A DNA stretch of 8,304 nucleotides, from positions 1 to 8,304 of the forward strand of contig JANXVP010000380.1 in assembly GCA_025351615.1 (NCBI GenBank), given 5' to 3'. The translations under genes were made by a program, and so were the position numbers. Positions 1 through 6,500 of the stretch are shown here, piece after piece. The stretch comes from Ramlibacter sp. (lineage in GTDB: Bacteria; Pseudomonadota; Gammaproteobacteria; Burkholderiales; Burkholderiaceae_C). How positions within the stretch are numbered: position 1 is the stretch's first letter; each line of letters begins with the position of its first letter. The notes beneath the pieces are model-generated. The model searched no databases. It was given only the letters and a program-made list of their open reading frames with translations, and had not been told where the DNA came from.

Positions 1-36
1 GCGGATGCCGCCGTCCATGTCTTCGATCTTCAGCAT
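1..36 (-). CDS. Start of an unidentified gene, third in the leftward operon (partial)
   Basis: Only the first 12 codons are visible, reading MLKIEDMDGGIR. The ATG at 36-34 lies 4 bp beyond the stop of the crotonase gene, and the same frame is closed by a TGA further upstream with no other usable start between. The tight spacing suggests translational coupling in the TetR-crotonase operon. The short N-terminus, with a charged stretch followed by GGIR, would suit a second crotonase-type protein, but 12 residues cannot identify a family and no function is assigned. Confidence 0.5.
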   Translation of the reverse strand, partial: MLKIEDMDGGIR

Positions 37-40
37 GGCG

Positions 41-877
41 TCATCCGCCCAGCCCCGGCTTGCTCTTTCCGCTCAGGAAGCTGTCCACCGCGGCGGCCCG
101 GGCGGACGGCCGGCCGGCCTGCAGCGCCCTGAGTTCGGCGAACTTCGCGGCGGTGTAATCGAGCACGCCGTCCCAGCTCATGGCGTCGACGTGCTGCAAG
201 GTCTGCTTGGTGAACTGGAGCGCGATGGCATCCTTGCCGACGAACTCCCGCGCCAGCGTATAGGTTTCCTGCTCCAGTTCCGAGGCAGGCAAGCTTCGGC
301 TGGCGACGCCGTTGCGCTCGGCCTCCCGTCCGTTGAAGGGCTGGCCGCTCAGCGCGTAGTAGCGGGCTGCGCGGGGCGACATCATCTGCGAAACCGACTT
401 GGCGAGAGGGCCTTGCGGAAACTCGCCGCCATCGATATCCGACATCGAAAATTTGGTGTCATCGGCCGCCAGTACGATGTCGCAGCTTTCGAGCATGGCC
501 AGTGCGCCGCCATTGCAAAATCCGTGCACCATCGCGATGACCGGCTGCGGCAGCAAGCGCAGCAGGCGTACCCGCCAGTTGTTCGCCGACTCGCGAGCGG
601 CGCGCAGCGCCATCTCGTCGCGCCGGCTGGCGTCGAAGAAATCCTGCGTGTCCATGCCAGCGCAGAAGCCTGCCCCTTCGCCGCGCAGAACCACCACCCG
701 CACTGCGGGGTCGAAGCCCACCGACTGCAGCAGCTTTTCCATTTCGAGCGAGAGCGCAACGTTGACTGCGTTGCGCTGCCCGGGACGGTTCAATGCGATG
801 GTCAGGACGCCCTGGTCCAGGTCGGCCTGGATGCACTGGATCGCGACGAGATCGCCGTCGGGTCCGCAATACTGCAT
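41..877 (-). CDS. Crotonase-superfamily protein, hydroxycinnamoyl-CoA hydratase/lyase-like
   Basis: This 278-residue protein has the crotonase fold signatures: the N-terminal strand and NRP turn (about 24-32), the first oxyanion loop FCAGMD (71-76), the second oxyanion loop CNGGALAM (121-128) with SCDIVLAADD after it, and a C-terminal region SWDGVLDYTAAKF (234-246) ending KSKPGLGG. The spacing, the LLRLLPQPVIAMVHGFC segment and the C-terminus resemble p-hydroxycinnamoyl-CoA (feruloyl-CoA) hydratase/lyases more than classical enoyl-CoA hydratases. However, the position of the general-acid Glu appears to hold Asp147, and positions that bind the phenol ring in those lyases appear as Phe80 and Ala243. 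The substrate is therefore probably not a hydroxycinnamate. The start is supported by GAGAA at 888-884, 6 nt before the ATG. It lies 21 bp after the TetR gene and is probably co-transcribed with it. The enzyme class is secure; the reaction is not. Confidence 0.88.
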   Translation of the reverse strand: MQYCGPDGDLVAIQCIQADLDQGVLTIALNRPGQRNAVNVALSLEMEKLLQSVGFDPAVRVVVLRGEGAGFCAGMDTQDFFDASRRDEMALRAARESANNWRVRLLRLLPQPVIAMVHGFCNGGALAMLESCDIVLAADDTKFSMSDIDGGEFPQGPLAKSVSQMMSPRAARYYALSGQPFNGREAERNGVASRSLPASELEQETYTLAREFVGKDAIALQFTKQTLQHVDAMSWDGVLDYTAAKFAELRALQAGRPSARAAAVDSFLSGKSKPGLGG

Positions 878-898
878 GGATGGTTCTCGGTGGATGGC

Positions 899-1546
899 TC
901 AGGGCGCGCGAAAGCCCGCGGCGGCAAAGTGGACGAGGTGTTCCAGCGCGGCTTGCGGATCGGATGTCTCGATGTCGCCCCTGGTCATCGATTCGATCCG
1001 GCCCGGCCGGGCCATGGTGTACACCATCGTTCCCAGCAGGAAGTGGAAACGCCAGTAGAGATCCTTGTGCGCCAGCTTGGGCAACGCCCGAGACAATGCC
1101 CGGAACGCCATTTCGTTGGTGCGGTCGAAGGACTTGCCCAGGATCTGGCGGCGCACCTCTTCGCGCTCGAACACCATGCGGGCGCGCAACCGGGTGAAGG
1201 CGATTCCCTGGGGCGTGTTCAGCAAATCCAGTGCGGGCTGCAGGAAGGCGCGCAGCACATCCTCCAGGATCGGGCGCCCCTGGCGGTTCATCTTGAGCTG
1301 TCCAAGCATTTGCTCGCGTCGCTCGGCGATCGGCCGGGCACGGCGCGTGAACAACTCGTCAAGCACCGCTTCCTTGGAGCCGAAGTGGTAGTGAGCGGCC
1401 GCGCTGTTGACGCCGGCAGCGGTGGTGATTTCGCGCAGGCTGACATCCCCGATGCCCCGTTCGCTGAATAGCCGCTCCGCGGCTTGCAGGATCCGCTCGG
1501 GCGTGCTCGCACCTGCTTCGGAAATGCCCTGCGTATCCTTTGCCAT
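899..1546 (-). CDS. TetR/AcrR-family transcriptional regulator
   Basis: This 215-residue protein has a typical TetR layout. The N-terminal DNA-binding domain spans about residues 15-62, with [14 protein letters not shown] as the first helix and a helix-turn-helix at about 36-55 ([20 protein letters not shown]), followed by [11 protein letters not shown]. The rest is a helical ligand and dimer domain, with a region about 110-180 ([29 protein letters not shown]) like the C-terminal domains of TetR proteins linked to fatty-acid or acyl-CoA genes. The start is favoured by GAGGG at 1557-1553, 6 nt before the ATG. It is divergent from the Bug-receptor operon and heads its own operon with a crotonase, so it is probably a local repressor relieved by an acyl-CoA or acid intermediate. 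The ligand is inferred from context. The family call is firm. Confidence 0.93.
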   Translation of the reverse strand: MAKDTQGISEAGASTPERILQAAERLFSERGIGDVSLREITTAAGVNSAAAHYHFGSKEAVLDELFTRRARPIAERREQMLGQLKMNRQGRPILEDVLRAFLQPALDLLNTPQGIAFTRLRARMVFEREEVRRQILGKSFDRTNEMAFRALSRALPKLAHKDLYWRFHFLLGTMVYTMARPGRIESMTRGDIETSDPQAALEHLVHFAAAGFRAP

Positions 1547-1576
1547 GCCGTGCCCTCACATATTTTTGTTGGACCG

Positions 1577-1603
1577 ATTCTAGACGATCGTGGCCCAGTT
1601 CAA
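1577..1603 (-). promoter_or_regulatory. Probable sigma70 promoter of the TetR operon
   Basis: Read on the minus strand, TAGAAT at 1582-1577 matches five of six bases of the -10 consensus and lies about 30 bp from the TetR start codon. Two weak -35 candidates sit upstream: TTGAAC at 1603-1598 (spacer 15) and TTGTTT at 1607-1602 (spacer 19). Neither has ideal spacing, so the -35 element is uncertain. Both overlap the palindrome at 1601-1618, which would allow autoregulation. Confidence 0.45.
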
Positions 1604-1618
1604 ACAAGCGCTTGAGTG
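1601..1618. promoter_or_regulatory. Candidate TetR operator: 18-bp imperfect palindrome
   Basis: The sequence CAAACAAGCGCTTGAGTG has two 9-bp halves that match at seven of nine positions, with a perfect 10-bp core CAAGCGCTTG at 1605-1614. It lies between divergent transcription units headed by a TetR gene and a Bug-receptor gene, and overlaps -35 elements on both sides. Its length and symmetry suit a TetR dimer. Assignment to this particular regulator is inference from position. Confidence 0.6.
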
Positions 1619-1640
1619 AGGCATCCTGTTGAGATATGCT
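1612..1640 (+). promoter_or_regulatory. Probable sigma70 promoter of the Bug-receptor catabolic operon
   Basis: TTGAGT at 1612-1617 and TATGCT at 1635-1640 each match four of six consensus bases and are separated by an ideal 17-bp spacer. The -35 box lies within the right half of the palindrome at 1601-1618, so a bound repressor would block RNA polymerase. The leader to the ATG at 1745 would be roughly 100 nt long. Confidence 0.5.
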
Positions 1641-1744
1641 CGCAGTCCATCATTGCATCAAGCTGCGGGAACACGCGGGGAGTGATCAGCCGTGACGGGC
1701 TGCGCGACGGCCCGGCCGGCTCCATAACCAGAGAAGCGAGACTT

Positions 1745-2716
1745 ATGAACCCGATTCAATCCGCCGCCGTCGGCCTGCTGGCCAGCATCGCGCTGGTCGT
1801 CGCTACGCCGGCCGCGCAGGCCCAGAACTATCCGACCAAGCCGATCCGCGTGATCGTGCCCAGCGCGGCAGGCGGCAGCCCGGATGTGCTGGCGCGCCTG
1901 ATCGGCGCCCAGCTCGGCGAGGAGCTCGGCCAGCCAATGATCATCGAGACCATTCCCGGCGCCGCCGGCATCATCGGAACCGACAAGGTGGCCAAGGCGC
2001 CGGCCGATGGCTACACGCTGCTGTACGGCTTCAACCAGATCGCGACCATGAACGCGCCGCTTTACAAGAAGCTGCCATACCAGCCTGAACGTGACCTGGT
2101 GCCGCTCGGCATGACCCTGAACCTCAGCTACATGTGGATCGCCAATAACGACTTCGAGCCCCGGACCATCGCGGAGCTGGTCAAGTTGAACCGCGCCAAG
2201 CCGGACAGCGTGAACTACGCGTCGACCGGCCCCGGCTCGGCCGCCCATCTGGGGGCGGTGCTGCTCGAAAACATGACCGGTACCAGGATGACCCATGTGC
2301 CCTACCGCGGCAATACCAATTCCGACCTGCTCGCGGGGGTGGTCCAGCTCAAGCTCGATCCGGTGGCCGCGTCGATCGGGCTGGTGAAGGCGGGCAAGGT
2401 CAAGGTGCTGGCGGTCAGTTCGCCCAAGCGACTGGCCGTGCTGCCCGACGTGCCGACGGTGGCCGAAACCGTGCCGGGGTACGAATTGACAGGCTGGCAG
2501 GGCCTGTGGGCTCCGGTCGGCACGCCCGCCGCCATCGTGCAGCGCCTGAACGCCGCGATCATCAAGGTGGTCCACAAGCCCGAGATGCAAAAGCGGATCG
2601 CTGAGCTGGGCTACGAGCCGCTGGGCTCGAGCCCGAAGGAAATGGCCGACCGCATCCGCAGCGAGACGGCCGAGTGGACGGGAATCATCAAGCAGGCCAA
2701 CATCACGATCGACTGA
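1745..2716 (+). CDS. Bug-family (TctC-like) periplasmic solute-binding receptor
   Basis: This 323-residue protein is a tripartite tricarboxylate transporter (TTT) receptor that would capture an organic acid in the periplasm. Residues 1-26 form a signal peptide: MNPIQ, a hydrophobic core, then AQA before the mature QNYPTKP. Family landmarks follow in order: PIRVIVPSAAGGSPDVLAR (33-51), PGAAGIIGTDKVAKAPADGY (71-90), YASTGPGSAAHLG (158-170), MTHVPYRG (182-189), KVLAVSSPKRLAVLPDVPT (220-238) and LTGWQGLWAPVGTP (248-261). Length is normal. An in-frame ATG exists upstream at 1616, but the one at 1745 puts the signal peptide at the N-terminus and has a purine-rich GAGAAGCGAG at 1731-1740. No TctA/TctB membrane partner is visible nearby, which is common for Bug proteins in Burkholderiales. 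It is first in the operon, so its ligand is probably the substrate of the downstream enzymes. Confidence 0.95.
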   Translation: MNPIQSAAVGLLASIALVVATPAAQAQNYPTKPIRVIVPSAAGGSPDVLARLIGAQLGEELGQPMIIETIPGAAGIIGTDKVAKAPADGYTLLYGFNQIATMNAPLYKKLPYQPERDLVPLGMTLNLSYMWIANNDFEPRTIAELVKLNRAKPDSVNYASTGPGSAAHLGAVLLENMTGTRMTHVPYRGNTNSDLLAGVVQLKLDPVAASIGLVKAGKVKVLAVSSPKRLAVLPDVPTVAETVPGYELTGWQGLWAPVGTPAAIVQRLNAAIIKVVHKPEMQKRIAELGYEPLGSSPKEMADRIRSETAEWTGIIKQANITID

Positions 2717-2722
2717 CGACCA

Positions 2723-3538
2723 ATGACGACAGGCGCGCTCCCCATGACCGCATCCCCCGACGAGACCATCCGCGTCACCCGGCAGGGCCGGGTCGCCGTG
2801 CTCACCCTCAACCGGCCGCAGGCCATGAACGCCATCAGCATGCAGATGCGCGCCGACCTGCGGACCGCGCTGGATGCCTTGCGCCGTGACGCGGAGGTGG
2901 GTGCCGCCGTGCTGACCGGCGGCGGCGAGAAGGCCTTTTGCGCAGGCATGGACCTGCGCGAATTCGCCGCATCCAACGCCGACGTGCCGATCGCGGAGAT
3001 GAAGCGGTTTCGCTGGGAGCAGGGCGAGGGCATCGCCGCGTTCGACAAGCCCATCATCGCTGCCGTCAACGGCCTGGCGATCGGCGGCGGGGTGGAGCTG
3101 GCGTTGCTCTGCGACATTGTCTTCGCGGGCGAACGTGCGAGCTTTGCCTTCGGCGAGATCAAGCGCGGCCTCATGCCTGGCAACGGCGGCACCCAGCGCC
3201 TTGCGCGTCGCGTCGGCAAGGCGCGCGCGCTGGACATGATTCTCACCGGCCGCACGGTCGGCGCCCAGGAGGCGCTGGCGATGGGCCTGGTGGAATTTGT
3301 CGTGCCCGATGGCGAGCTGCTTGATCGCGCGGTGGCCCTGGCCGCGCAGATGGCCGAGAACGCGCCGGTCGCGGTGCGCACAGCCAAGGCCGCGATCCAG
3401 CGCGGCGCCGAACTGTCGCTGGAGGACGGCATCCGCCTGGAACAGGACCTGGCCGCCTTCCTCTACACCACCGAAGACGCGAAGGAAGGCCCACGCGCTT
3501 TCCTTGAAAAGCGTCCGCCCGTCTGGCAAGGCCGCTGA
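2723..3538 (+). CDS. Enoyl-CoA hydratase (crotonase family)
   Basis: This 271-residue protein should add water across the double bond of an enoyl-CoA. It has the N-terminal VAVLTLNRPQAMNAIS (24-39), first oxyanion loop FCAGMDLRE (72-80), second oxyanion loop GGGVELALLCDI (121-132), and FGEIKRGLMPGNGGTQRL (143-160). Glu125 and Glu145 are 20 residues apart, matching the two catalytic glutamates of classical hydratases (Glu144 and Glu164 in the rat enzyme), so it looks fully competent, unlike the crotonase on the other strand. The ATG at 2723 is 6 bp after the Bug stop. A second ATG at 2744 would give MTASPDETIRV, and neither start has a strong ribosome site. Translation is probably coupled to the Bug gene. 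The substrate is unknown; short-chain or branched enoyl-CoA or alkenedioyl-CoA are all possible. Confidence 0.94.
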   Translation: MTTGALPMTASPDETIRVTRQGRVAVLTLNRPQAMNAISMQMRADLRTALDALRRDAEVGAAVLTGGGEKAFCAGMDLREFAASNADVPIAEMKRFRWEQGEGIAAFDKPIIAAVNGLAIGGGVELALLCDIVFAGERASFAFGEIKRGLMPGNGGTQRLARRVGKARALDMILTGRTVGAQEALAMGLVEFVVPDGELLDRAVALAAQMAENAPVAVRTAKAAIQRGAELSLEDGIRLEQDLAAFLYTTEDAKEGPRAFLEKRPPVWQGR

Positions 3539-3562
3539 GCGCCGACGCCCCGATCCCGTTCC

Positions 3563-3568
3563 GGAAAG
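3563..3568 (+). promoter_or_regulatory. Ribosome binding site setting the start of the lyase gene
   Basis: GGAAAG lies 7 nt before the ATG at 3576. The reading frame is open much further upstream, inside the hydratase gene, so this site together with the family N-terminus (MFRTLLFAPGSRPE) decides the start. Confidence 0.6.
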
Positions 3569-3575
3569 ACACCTC

Positions 3576-4472
3576 ATGGGCACTCCCACCCCGACGATGT
3601 TCCGCACCTTGCTGTTTGCTCCGGGCAGTCGCCCGGAATTGCTGGCCAAGGCGCAGGCCGGCAATGCCGACGCGCTGATCTTCGATCTCGAAGACTCGGT
3701 GCCGTCCAATGCCAAGGACGAAGCACGCAAGAACGTGGCGCAAGCGCTTGCCGCCGGCCTGCGAAAGCCGATGTACCTGCGCATCAGCAATCCCCGCGCC
3801 GGCGACTTCCGCAGCGATCTGGCAGTGCTGGAGCAGACGGCGAGCCTGGCCAACGTGAGGGGCGTGATCCTGCCCAAGGCTGACGACTCCCAAGACGTGC
3901 AGGCTGTGGCCGCAGCCCTGGCAGCCCTCGAAACTGCAGGCGCCGCGCCCGCAGGCAGCCTGGCTATCGTGCCACTCATCGAAACCTGTCTCGGCTTGCG
4001 CAATACCTTCGAGCTGTGCCGCGCGTCGCCGCGGGTGACGGGCATCGCCCTGGCCAGCGCGGAAGAAGGCGACTTCATGGTCGACCTGGGGGGGCGCTGG
4101 ACGCCCCGCAGCATGGCGCTGGCCTATCCGCGCAGCAAGATGGTGGTGGACGCCCGCGCCGCCGGCATCGAGTGGATCGTCGACGGCGTGTTCATGAATC
4201 TCAAGGACCTCGGCGCCCTGCGCACCGAGTGCGAACTGGCGCGCGAACTGGGCTGCACCGGCAAGATGGCCATCCACCCGACCCAGGTCGATGTAATGCA
4301 CGAGGTGTTCTCGCCCAGTGCGCAGGAGATCGAATACGCGCAGGGGCTGCTGGCCGCCCACCGCGAAGGCGAGGCGCGGGGCGTCGGCGCCGTCAAATTC
4401 CGCGGAATGATGGTGGACTATGCCAACGTCCGGCTGGCCGAGCGGACCCTGTCGCTCGCCGAAGCCCGATGA
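3576..4472 (+). CDS. CoA-ester lyase, HpcH/HpaI (CitE-like) family
   Basis: This 298-residue TIM-barrel enzyme belongs to the group that includes citrate lyase beta subunit, malyl-CoA lyase and citramalyl-CoA lyase. These cleave 3-hydroxyacyl-CoA esters to acetyl-CoA plus an oxo acid. Landmarks are TLLFAPGSRPELLAKA (11-26), DALIFDLEDSVP (32-43), YLRISNPRAGDF (67-78) with Arg69, VILPKADD (97-104), PLIET with Glu136 as the expected Mg ligand, EEGDFMVDLGG (163-173) with Asp166 as the second Mg ligand, YPRSKMVVDARAAG (184-197), IVDGVF (201-206) and MAIHPTQV (231-238). Length is typical of stand-alone lyases rather than the acyl-carrier-dependent citrate lyase subunit, and no CitD or CitF is nearby. 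It sits between a hydratase and an acyl-CoA synthetase, and its stop overlaps the synthetase start (ATGA). The natural substrate is probably the hydroxyacyl-CoA made by the upstream hydratase. Confidence 0.93.
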   Translation: MGTPTPTMFRTLLFAPGSRPELLAKAQAGNADALIFDLEDSVPSNAKDEARKNVAQALAAGLRKPMYLRISNPRAGDFRSDLAVLEQTASLANVRGVILPKADDSQDVQAVAAALAALETAGAAPAGSLAIVPLIETCLGLRNTFELCRASPRVTGIALASAEEGDFMVDLGGRWTPRSMALAYPRSKMVVDARAAGIEWIVDGVFMNLKDLGALRTECELARELGCTGKMAIHPTQVDVMHEVFSPSAQEIEYAQGLLAAHREGEARGVGAVKFRGMMVDYANVRLAERTLSLAEAR

Positions 4473-6346
4473 CACCGACGCCGGGCATTCCGCCGCGCCA
4501 GTACCCGCCGCTGCGCACCCTCGCCGACGTCGAGGCGATCGAACAGGTTCCGCTGGAGCAGCGCATCACCCGCTGGGACTTCGCGCTCAACCTGCTCGAT
4601 GGCTGCCGCAACGATCCGCAGCGCGCGGCCTTGCATGTCACCGACAACGGCAACCTGGACGGAAAGCTCATCACCTGGAGCTTTGCCGAGCTCGAGCAAC
4701 GCTCGCTGCAGATTGCCAACCTGCTGCGCGCCAGCGGCGTCGGCGCGGAGGACGCCGTGGCCATCGTGAGCCCGACGGTGCCGGCCCTGTTCGCCACCAT
4801 GATCGGCGGCCTGCTGGCTGCGCGGCCGTTTCCGGTCAACTGGATGCTGGATGCCGGCGCCCTGGGCGACCTGATCCAGCGCTCCGGCGCCAAGGCGGTC
4901 ATCGCATTGGGTCCGACACCGGGCTTCGCGATCTGGGACAACGTCAGCAACGCACTGGCTGAAATGGACAGTCCGCCGCAGCTGTTCACGCTGCACGACC
5001 CGTTCGCGCCGGCGCATGCACACGACCTGCTGGTGGCAGCGGCCGCGCACCCGCAGGATCGGCTGGCGTTCCGGCGCGACACTGCGCAGCGCAACACCAT
5101 TGCCTGCTACGTGCACTCGGGCGGCACCACCGGCCATCCCAAGATCGTCCAGGTCACGCACGGCGGAATGGTGTTCCGACAATGGGCGGCGAACATCTGC
5201 CTGGCGTTCACGCCCGACGACGTGGTCCTGTCGGACACGCCGCTGTTCCATATCGGCGGCCTGCTGGTGCGTGGCCTGGTCAGCACCGCCGACGGCCACA
5301 CCACGGTCGTGCCGAGCATGCACGGCGCGCGCGACAAGCGCTACATCGCCAGCTACTGGCGCTACGTCGAGCGCTTCGGCATCACGCAGATTTCCGGCGT
5401 GCCGACTACGCTGTCGGTGCTGGCGAAGAATCCGCCGACCACTGAAAACATCTCCACCCTGCGGCCGTACTTCGCCACCGGTTCCACCGCCATGGCGCCG
5501 GCGATGCAGGACCGGATCCTGGCGATCACCGGGGCGCGCACGCTCCAGACCTACGGGCTGACCGAGAACACCAGCCACGTCTCGGTGGACCCGCGCGACG
5601 GCGAGATTCGCCGCGGCTGCTCGGGCCTGCGCGTGGCCTACACCACGGTGCGGATCGCGCGGATGGGCGAAGATGGCGAGGTGCTGCGTGAGTGCCAGGC
5701 CGGCGAAAGCGGCATGGTGCTGGTGCGCGGCCCGGGCGTCGCCGCCGGCTACCTCGACCCGGCGCAGAACCGCGGCGTGTTCCTGCCCGACGGCTTCCTG
5801 GTCACCGGGGATTTGGGCAGTGTGGATGCCGAGGGCTATGTGCGCATCAGCGGCCGGCAAAAGGACATCATCATCCGCAGCGGCCACAACATCGAACCCG
5901 GCATCATCGAGGATGCTTTGCTGCAATCGCCCTGGGTGGCGCAGGCCGCCGCCGTCGGCAAGCCCGACGCCCATGCCGGCGAACTGCCGATTGCCTACGT
6001 CGAACTGCTGCCGGGCGCCCAGGTGACGGCGCAGGAATTGCTGCGGTACGCCGCGCAACGCATCCCGGAGCGGCCGGCGGTGCCCAAGGAAATCATCTTC
6101 ATCGACAAGCTGCCGCTCACCGCTGTCGGCAAGCCGATCAAGCACCTGCTGCAGGCCGATGCGGCCAGGCGCGTGTTCAACGCGGCGCTGCAGCCGCTGC
6201 CATGCCGGTGGGAGCTTGACGTCACCAACACCGGCGGCAGCGGCCTGAACCTGGTGCTGAGGCTGCACGGCGCCGCGCCCGAGACGCGGCGCCAGGCCGA
6301 GGAGATCCTTGCCGCGTTTTCCACGCCGTCCACAATCGAAGACTGA
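4469..6346 (+). CDS. AMP-forming acyl-CoA synthetase (ANL superfamily)
   Basis: This 625-residue enzyme should activate a carboxylic acid with ATP and CoA. Core motifs are all present: phosphate-binding loop HSGGTTGHPK (216-225), DTPLFHIGGLL (256-266), YGLTENT (362-368), TGDLG (446-450), the hinge SGRQKDIIIRSGHNIEP (461-477) and the catalytic Lys555 in PLTAVGKPIK (549-558). The N-terminal RTLADVEAIEQVPLE (16-30) is characteristic of a subgroup of bacterial synthetases annotated only as acyl-CoA synthetase, about 630 residues long. About 65 residues follow the lysine motif, somewhat more than in most family members. The ATG overlaps the lyase stop by ATGA, so the two are translationally coupled; the frame is open far upstream but the coupled start fits the family N-terminus. 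It probably activates the acid delivered after Bug capture. Substrate specificity cannot be read from motifs. Confidence 0.94.
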   Translation: MTPTPGIPPRQYPPLRTLADVEAIEQVPLEQRITRWDFALNLLDGCRNDPQRAALHVTDNGNLDGKLITWSFAELEQRSLQIANLLRASGVGAEDAVAIVSPTVPALFATMIGGLLAARPFPVNWMLDAGALGDLIQRSGAKAVIALGPTPGFAIWDNVSNALAEMDSPPQLFTLHDPFAPAHAHDLLVAAAAHPQDRLAFRRDTAQRNTIACYVHSGGTTGHPKIVQVTHGGMVFRQWAANICLAFTPDDVVLSDTPLFHIGGLLVRGLVSTADGHTTVVPSMHGARDKRYIASYWRYVERFGITQISGVPTTLSVLAKNPPTTENISTLRPYFATGSTAMAPAMQDRILAITGARTLQTYGLTENTSHVSVDPRDGEIRRGCSGLRVAYTTVRIARMGEDGEVLRECQAGESGMVLVRGPGVAAGYLDPAQNRGVFLPDGFLVTGDLGSVDAEGYVRISGRQKDIIIRSGHNIEPGIIEDALLQSPWVAQAAAVGKPDAHAGELPIAYVELLPGAQVTAQELLRYAAQRIPERPAVPKEIIFIDKLPLTAVGKPIKHLLQADAARRVFNAALQPLPCRWELDVTNTGGSGLNLVLRLHGAAPETRRQAEEILAAFSTPSTIED

Positions 6347-6348
6347 GC

Positions 6349-6360
6349 GGCCGCGCGGCC
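6349..6360 (+). terminator. Weak GC-rich hairpin after the catabolic operon
   Basis: GGCCGCGCGGCC starts 2 bp after the synthetase stop and can fold with a 4-bp stem and 4-base loop. It is followed only by TTCT rather than a run of T, so it is a poor intrinsic terminator and may be chance in GC-rich DNA. The rest of 6361-6500 shows only another small inverted repeat (GTGCG-GCAG-CGCAC, 6416-6429) and no convincing promoter. Confidence 0.25.
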
Positions 6361-6500
6361 TTCTGGCACTGGCGGGTGAACAGTGGAGGGCGGTGCACAG
6401 CGTCCGACTGGTTAAGTGCGGCAGCGCACAGACCCAGCCCGGCATTTTCCCGCATGCTAACTTGCTTGGCAATCAAGAACGGAGGGCATGTGGATCTGCT

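Noticed and set aside
41..877. Naming the minus-strand crotonase as feruloyl-CoA hydratase/lyase (ech)
   Set aside because: Although the architecture is similar, the catalytic and phenol-binding positions appear substituted, and no feruloyl-CoA synthetase or vanillin dehydrogenase is next to it in the window.
5..1471. 488-codon plus-strand open frame opposite the crotonase and TetR genes
   Set aside because: Composition is shadow-like and no domain is recognisable; both minus-strand genes have clear family signatures and ribosome sites.
1658..4114. Very long open frame on the minus strand opposite the Bug, hydratase and lyase genes (818 codons)
   Set aside because: The translation is low in recognisable motifs and rich in Arg, His, Gly and Ala, as expected from the antisense frame of GC-rich genes; the opposite strand carries well-defined protein families over the whole span.
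3576..4472. Naming the lyase as citrate lyase beta subunit (citE)
   Set aside because: There are no neighbouring citD, citF or citC genes, and stand-alone CitE-like proteins generally act on CoA esters rather than on the citrate lyase complex.
4418..6472. Long minus-strand open frame opposite the acyl-CoA synthetase (684 codons)
   Set aside because: No family motif; it mirrors the codon pattern of the synthetase, which has all its ANL motifs on the plus strand.
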